DNA of 64,000 bases, from NCBI RefSeq assembly GCF_039523235.1, contig NZ_BAAAEX010000010.1; one strand, given 5' to 3'. Each line of letters begins with the position of its first letter. The first letter of the stretch is position 1. The notes below the pieces were generated by a model. That model was not told the origin of the DNA and did not search any database. It saw nothing but the letters and a program-made list of their open reading frames with translations. Source of the DNA: Castellaniella ginsengisoli. Its GTDB lineage: Bacteria; Pseudomonadota; Gammaproteobacteria; Burkholderiales; Burkholderiaceae_B. A program made the translations under genes and the position numbers. Shown piece after piece: positions 59,915-64,000 of this stretch.

Positions 59915-60250
59915 ATGCCCTTTGCCATCGAAAAGTCCGGGACCGTGCTTGTTTGCCAGCCTCAGGGCCTGATCAACAGCGCCAATGCCGCCGCCTTCGA
60001 GGCCGACCTGATGGCGCAAGTCGATAAAGGCGAGCAACGCATCGTACTCGACCTGGCCCGATTGGACTATATCTCCAGCGCCGGCCTGAGGGTCGTGCTG
60101 CTGCTGGCAAAGAAACTCAAGCAGGCCGGCGGCGCGCTGATCCTGTGCGACATCCAGCCCAATGTGCGGGAAGTCTTCGAGATCAGCGGTTTTCTGGCCA
60201 TCCTGAAGGTCTGCGATACGCGCGCCGAAGCCGTCGCCGCGCTCAACTGA
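59915..60250 (+). CDS. btrV: STAS-domain anti-anti-sigma factor
   Basis: 111 residues of SpoIIAA/RsbV-type STAS fold. The switch serine is S55 in LDYISSAGLRVV. BtrW phosphorylates this serine and BtrU removes the phosphate; the unphosphorylated form binds BtrW. It is divergent from bspR, more than 29 kb from btrU and btrW. It has no GGAAC motif upstream and is probably expressed constitutively (a TATGAT lies at 59876-59881). Confidence 0.9.
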   Translation: MPFAIEKSGTVLVCQPQGLINSANAAAFEADLMAQVDKGEQRIVLDLARLDYISSAGLRVVLLLAKKLKQAGGALILCDIQPNVREVFEISGFLAILKVCDTRAEAVAALN

Positions 60251-60312
60251 GGGCCAGCCCCGTGCGCATGGGCCGCCCGGACCGATGCGGCAGGCCCGCC
60301 TAGGGGCGGCGT

Positions 60313-61701
60313 TCAGCACTCCACGACGTTCACGGCCAGGCCGCCGCGCGAAGTTTCCTTGTATTTCGACTTCATGTCGGCGCCGGTCTGGCGCATGGTC
60401 TCGATGACCGTGTCCAGCGAAACGTGGTGCTTGCCGTCGCCGTGCAAGGCCAGGCGCGAAGCGTTGATGGCCTTGTTGCCGCCCATGGCGTTGCGTTCGA
60501 TGCAGGGGATCTGCACCAGGCCGCCCACCGGATCGCAGGTCAGGCCCAGATTGTGCTCCATGCCGATTTCCGCGGCGTTCTCGATCTGGGCCACGGTGCC
60601 GCCTTGCACGGCGGTCAGCCCGGCTGCCGCCATCGAACAGGCCACGCCCACTTCCCCCTGGCAGCCGACCTCGGCCCCCGAGATCGAGGCGTTTTCCTTG
60701 TACAGGAAACCAATGGCCGCCGCCGTCAGCAGGAAATCCACCACGCCATCCTCGGACCAGCCGGGAACGAACGTGCGGTAGTAACGCAGCACGGCGGGCA
60801 GCAGGCCGGAGGCCCCGTTGGTCGGCGCCGTCACCACCTGGCCGCTGGCGGCGTTTTCTTCGTTCACGGCCATGGCGTACAGATTGACCCAATCCATGGC
60901 GAACATGACGTCGTCTTCCCGCTTCGGGCTGGCTTTCAACTGGGCATACAGTGCCGGGGCGCGGCGGCGGACCTTCAGCCCGCCCGGCAGGATCTCGTCA
61001 GTGACGGGGCCCTGCAGGCCGCAACCCCGGTCGATGGCGGCGTCCATCACCTGGGCGATGCGCAGCACCCCCGCGCGGACCTCCTCGGGCGTGCGCAGGG
61101 TGGATTCATTGGCCATCATCAACTGGGCGATGGTCAGGCCGTGCCGTTCACAGGCGGCCATCAGCTCGTCGCCCGTGGAAAAAGGGTAGGGCATCGGATC
61201 GTGCTCGGGCACGGTCTCGTCCGTCTCGATGCTGTCCAGCGCACGGATGAAGCCGCCGCCGATCGAGACATAGCGTTCGTCCAGCACGGTCGCGCCGCCG
61301 GCATCCAGCGCAATGAAGCGCATGCCATTGGGATGCTCCGGCATGGGCTTGACCCGCCCTGAAAAGGCCTGCTTGGGATCGAAATCAATCGTGTGGCTGC
61401 GCCAGAGGGTGATCTGGCGAGTGCGCGCCACGGCGCTGACCAGCGCGTTGATCGCGGCGGGATCGACTGTATCCGGGGCCTCGCCCATCAGGCCCAGCAT
61501 GATGCCCATATCGGTGCGGTGCCCCGCCCCGGTTTCCGCCAAAGAACCGTAGAGCTGGATATTGAGGCTGGCGACCCGGGGCAGCAGCTTGCGGGCGTCC
61601 AGATTGCGGGCGAAGTTGCGGGCGGCGCGCATCGGCCCCACCGTGTGTGAACTGGATGGCCCGATGCCGATTTTGAAGATGTCGAAGACCGACAGCGCCA
61701 T
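60313..61701 (-). CDS. sdaA: L-serine dehydratase, single-chain 4Fe-4S type
   Basis: 462 residues with the fused beta (~1-155, FDIFKIGIGPSSSHTVGPM) and alpha (~190-460) domains. Cysteines for the 4Fe-4S cluster occur in GCQGEVGVACSMAAAG and TCDPVGGLVQIPCIERNAMG. Deaminates serine to pyruvate and ammonia. It is divergent from the GlxA-type regulator gene, which is a likely activator. Confidence 0.93.
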   Translation of the reverse strand: MALSVFDIFKIGIGPSSSHTVGPMRAARNFARNLDARKLLPRVASLNIQLYGSLAETGAGHRTDMGIMLGLMGEAPDTVDPAAINALVSAVARTRQITLWRSHTIDFDPKQAFSGRVKPMPEHPNGMRFIALDAGGATVLDERYVSIGGGFIRALDSIETDETVPEHDPMPYPFSTGDELMAACERHGLTIAQLMMANESTLRTPEEVRAGVLRIAQVMDAAIDRGCGLQGPVTDEILPGGLKVRRRAPALYAQLKASPKREDDVMFAMDWVNLYAMAVNEENAASGQVVTAPTNGASGLLPAVLRYYRTFVPGWSEDGVVDFLLTAAAIGFLYKENASISGAEVGCQGEVGVACSMAAAGLTAVQGGTVAQIENAAEIGMEHNLGLTCDPVGGLVQIPCIERNAMGGNKAINASRLALHGDGKHHVSLDTVIETMRQTGADMKSKYKETSRGGLAVNVVEC

Positions 61702-61946
61702 GATGGTTCTCCTGTGCGCGTAGACGGTTGGAGGGGTGCCGAGGCGAGAGCCGGGTTGCTGGAACCTGCGCCCCCGCCCAGGTGCTTTGCTCCGATTCTA
61801 GTGATTTGGCAAATTCTTGATTGAATAAAAGCGACATAGCACATGAATATCATGCGCTATGATTCATTGGGTGATGGAGCACTCGCTTCATGAAGAAGGG
61901 TAAATCTGTTTTCTATAGAATGGAAACGACCTAAAATAGGTTATAG

Positions 61947-62936
61947 ATGAACAGAGACGACATTTCAGTCCGCATAGGTTTCGTCCTGCTGCCGCAGTTC
62001 ACCATGGGGGCATTTGCCGCGTTTGCCGACCTGCTGGGATTGCTGGACGCCCAGACCGACACCGCCGGCCCCTGCGCATGGGAAGTGGTTGCCGACACCC
62101 TGATTCCCGTGCGCTCGGCCAGCGGCATCCAGGTCGTGCCGACCGATCTGCTGGGCGATCCCTTGCGGTTCGACTACGTGGTGCTCGTGGGCGGCCCGCT
62201 GGCGCCGGCGGCCGAGGCCGGACCGGCGCTGGCGGCCTGGCTGCGCCAGGCGGCCCGGGGAGGGCGCCACCTGGTGGGGCTGTGCAATGCCGTCTATCCG
62301 CTGGCGCGGGCCGGCGTGCTGGCAGGCCATCGGCTGTGCGTCGGCGGCGACCAGTACCGCGATTTCACGGACCGCTTTCCCGCCATTGCACCCGAGCGGA
62401 TCGTCACCGAACGCCCGGCCGTGTTCGACCGCCGGCGCATCACCTGCGCCGGCGGGGCCGCCGTCACCGACGTCGCCGCGCGCATCCTGCGCCGCCACCT
62501 GCCCGAGGCCGACGTGCGCCGCGCTCTGCGCTGCCTGCAGTTCGAGGCGGGCGGCGCGCCAGGCGGGCAGATCCAGCCCCCGCCGCCCGGCATCCCCGCC
62601 GACAGCCCGCCCGCCGTGCGCCGCGCCGCACTGGTCATCGAGCAGTACGCCGGCCAGATCCCCGGCCTGGACGACCTGGCGGGGCGCCTGGGCTTGTCCG
62701 CCCGCCAGTTGCAGCGCTTGTTCCGCCAGCACCTGGACACCACGCCGCAGGCCTACGCCCGCGGCGTGCGCCTGCGCCAGGCGGCCTGGATGCTGCGCCA
62801 CACCGATAAGACCATTGCAGCCATCGCCTCGGATTGCGGTTTTGCCGATGCCGCCCACATGGGGCGGGCCTTTCGCGCCATCCACGGCATGGCGCCCGGC
62901 GCCTGGCGGCGAGCAAACGAGAAAAACACCGTATAA
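61947..62936 (+). CDS. GlxA-type AraC-family regulator with DJ-1/PfpI-like sensor domain
   Basis: 329 residues. N-terminal class I amidotransferase-like domain (~1-195, IGFVLLPQFTMGAFAAFADL; HLVGLCNAVYPLARAGVLAG). C-terminal AraC DNA-binding domain (~225-325, IPGLDDLAGRLGLSARQLQR; KTIAAIASDCGFADAAHMGR; FRAIHGMAPGAWRR). Relatives such as GbdR, ArgR and CdhR control amine and amino acid catabolism, so sdaA across the 245-bp divergent AT-rich gap is the probable target. Confidence 0.85.
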   Translation: MNRDDISVRIGFVLLPQFTMGAFAAFADLLGLLDAQTDTAGPCAWEVVADTLIPVRSASGIQVVPTDLLGDPLRFDYVVLVGGPLAPAAEAGPALAAWLRQAARGGRHLVGLCNAVYPLARAGVLAGHRLCVGGDQYRDFTDRFPAIAPERIVTERPAVFDRRRITCAGGAAVTDVAARILRRHLPEADVRRALRCLQFEAGGAPGGQIQPPPPGIPADSPPAVRRAALVIEQYAGQIPGLDDLAGRLGLSARQLQRLFRQHLDTTPQAYARGVRLRQAAWMLRHTDKTIAAIASDCGFADAAHMGRAFRAIHGMAPGAWRRANEKNTV

Positions 62937-62978
62937 TGACGATCCTTTTCCGGTGCGATGCTCTATCGCGCCGACCCT

Positions 62979-63017
62979 GCCCGGGTGGTGAAATTGGTAG
63001 ACGCAGGGGACTCAAAA
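62979..63017 (+). pseudogene. 5' fragment of a tRNA-Leu gene
   Basis: 39 nt identical to the 5' part of the intact tRNA-Leu(CAA): acceptor strand, D-arm and the anticodon arm to CTCAAAA. It then diverges. Unlike the copy 235 bp downstream it continues from C34 into AAAA without the intron. It may be the site of a past integration or unequal recombination. Confidence 0.8.
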
Positions 63018-63213
63018 ATAGGTACTTCTACCTATTTGCACTATGAGTTCAATGCTCACCAAGCCGCATGGGATAAGGGTTTGCAGGGATTTGTAGCTTC
63101 TTTGCGAAAACATTGATTTTCGCTCTAGGAGCCAAATAGGAGCCAGACCAGTTCATACTGGTTCCTAGCAGGTGGTAGTAAGTAGTAGTGAAGTAGAACT
63201 GCTTCACAATTTT
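63018..63213. other. Spacer between the tRNA-Leu fragment and the full copy (integrative-element remnant?)
   Basis: 196 bp, AT-rich for this genome. It holds short inverted repeats (AGGTACTTCTACCT; ACCAGT/ACTGGT) and two near-identical GAGCCA-type repeats near 63129-63143. No ORF of significance. The arrangement, tRNA fragment - short insert - tRNA, is what a deleted integrative element leaves behind. Confidence 0.4.
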
Positions 63214-63546
63214 GCCCGGGTGGTGAAATTGGTAGACGCAGGGGACTCAGACCAAATTTGAGCCCTCCGAGGGAAACCTCAGAGGTGAAGCCCGTCAAAC
63301 TCGGTGAAGGCCCTGGACGATAAGTCCGAGCTAATGCCGAGCCAAGCCCTGGAGCCGAAAGGCCCCTCGGAAGGTGTAGAGAGCAGACGGCGGGCACCTA
63401 AGGCAAAGCGATAACACGCGATGCTACGGTGAAGGCGTGCTCCAGACCACGAACGTCATGCTTCGGCATGGCGGCGATGAAAATCGAAGTGGTAAGAAAA
63501 TCCCCCGCCGCAAGGCGTGCCGGTTCGATTCCGGCCCCGGGCACCA
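63214..63546 (+). tRNA. tRNA-Leu (anticodon CAA) interrupted by a group I intron
   Basis: Exon 1 is 63214-63248 and exon 2 is 63497-63546. Joined they make an 85-nt tRNA-Leu with GCCCGGG/CCCGGGC acceptor stem, a GGGGA/TCCCC anticodon stem, loop CTCAAAA with anticodon CAA, a long variable arm (GCCGCAAGGC), T-arm GGTTCGATTCC and encoded CCA. The intron lies between C34 and A35. Decodes UUG. The terminator follows at 63556. Confidence 0.9.
63249..63496 (+). ncRNA. Group I (IC3-like) self-splicing intron in tRNA-Leu
   Basis: 248 nt, no ORF. Core elements in order: Q-like GCCGAGCCAAGC at 63336-63347, R-like AAGGTGTAGAGAGCAGACGG at 63371-63390, and an S-like GGTGAAGGCGTGCTCCAGA at 63428-63446. These are close to the Azoarcus tRNA-Ile intron as remembered. 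The last base is G (omega-G, 63496). P1 can form between exon CTC and intron GAG, so the splice-site base is C paired with G instead of the usual U:G wobble. Confidence 0.85.
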
Positions 63547-63555
63547 ATTTCGGAA

Positions 63556-63589
63556 GGCCGTCTCTGTTTTTACAGAGACGGCCTTTTTT
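63556..63589 (+). terminator. Rho-independent terminator of tRNA-Leu
   Basis: A perfect 12-bp stem (63556-63567 with 63572-63583), TTTT loop and a run of six T (63584-63589). Starts 9 bp after the CCA end. Confidence 0.9.
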
Positions 63590-63870
63590 GCGTCAAGAAG
63601 CATCATATTCAGTTTGTTTGAACTGACCTCAGATTGAGCTTAACTCAATTCTGGAATTGCAAACTTCACCCCGATATGGTAACAAGACATTATAAAAGAA
63701 GACATTAGAGAGACCGCTTTTAAGAGCACAATTTTTGAATTTTGAGTGTTTCTTGCGTAGTACTTACAAGAACAGCGAGATAAGTAGCTCTTAATCAAGG
63801 GCGAAGGTATCCAGCCAGAAGAACTTTCATGAATATCAGGGAGGTGAGGTGTCACAGCGTTTACGGTTCT
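63590..63870. other. AT-rich gap between tRNA-Leu and an IS element
   Basis: 281 bp with much lower GC than the rest of the window. No gene is supported: the longest frame (minus strand, up to 79 codons, TTG start inside the IS end) shows no domain or good ribosome site. Probably foreign DNA typical of tRNA-proximal islands. Confidence 0.5.
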
Positions 63871-64000
63871 TGTTGTCAACGCCGGTTGAAAACTGACCCA
63901 CTTTCGTCGGAATCGTCGGAGTAAAACTGACCCACCCCGGCGTCCATAAACCTAGTTCCTGATCTTGATATTCCCTGCTTTGCGCTTGTCCTTGAGCCGG
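63871..64000 (-). mobile_element. End of an IS21-family insertion sequence (partial)
   Basis: It starts TGTTGTCAACGCCGGTTGAA and carries two copies of AAAACTGACCCAC (near 63889 and 63924), the repeated terminal type of IS21 elements. The istB C-terminus lies just inside. The rest of the element is beyond the window edge. Confidence 0.8.
63952..64000 (-). CDS. istB: IstB-like ATP-binding helper protein, C-terminal end only
   Basis: Fifteen codons and the stop are visible: RLKDKRKAGNIKIRN, the usual tail of IstB proteins (RLKDKRxAG). Its N-terminus is outside the window. IstB assists the IstA transposase of IS21 elements. Confidence 0.7.
   Translation of the reverse strand, partial: RLKDKRKAGNIKIRN

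Noticed and set aside
63640..63879. 79-codon minus-strand frame in the AT-rich gap
   Set aside because: TTG start inside the IS end, no domain, no ribosome site; chance frame in AT-rich DNA.
1..64000. CRISPR array or prophage
   Set aside because: No regularly spaced repeats, cas genes, capsid or terminase genes were seen.

Overview
The window is GC-rich, densely coded DNA of a betaproteobacterium. The content points to the Alcaligenaceae (Bordetella/Achromobacter relatives). It carries a complete Bordetella-type (bsc/bop/btr) type III secretion locus, and the flanking metabolic genes are typical of that family. The species cannot be fixed from sequence alone. The filament protein appears clearly diverged from the classical Bordetella version, from memory of that protein.

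Left flank (1-20.9 kb), metabolic: a truncated FadR-type regulator; kdgD; a fused uronate dehydrogenase-lactonase for oxidative hexuronate breakdown; ppc; two different ilvD genes; a Fur-boxed TonB receptor/ABC import unit with a divergent Crp-type regulator; nadE; a luciferase-like monooxygenase; a thioesterase; and a DMT exporter. Between ilvD2 and nadE lies a patatin-like phospholipase with ExoU-like catalytic spacing. Its upstream region carries the same promoter motif as the secretion genes.

Regulatory block (20.9-30.7 kb): six overlapping genes run as one operon: sensor-MFS protein, substrate-binding protein, GNAT acetyltransferase, alanine racemase homologue, membrane sensor, and the PP2C phosphatase BtrU. 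Convergent to it are the anti-sigma kinase gene btrW and a lipoprotein gene. The partner-switching circuit is completed at the far end of the locus by btrS (ECF sigma), bspR (probable secreted anti-sigma) and btrV (STAS antagonist) at 58.3-60.3 kb.

Secretion block (30.9-58.3 kb): a 931-residue SopB/IpgD-like phosphoinositide phosphatase with two CesT-type chaperones; a leftward bopN-(sycN-like)-bscX-bscY-bcrD-bscD-bscE-bscF operon; and a rightward operon from two tandem bsp22 genes through bopD/bopB and bscI-bscC. Eight sites of the form GGAAC-N16/18-(T/G)ACTnAT sit in front of these units and the candidate effectors. I interpret them as the BtrS promoter.

Right flank (60.3-64 kb): sdaA, a GlxA-type regulator, and a 5' fragment of tRNA-Leu. 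A remnant spacer follows, then a tRNA-Leu(CAA) gene interrupted by a 248-nt group I intron, an AT-rich stretch, and the end of an IS21-family element.
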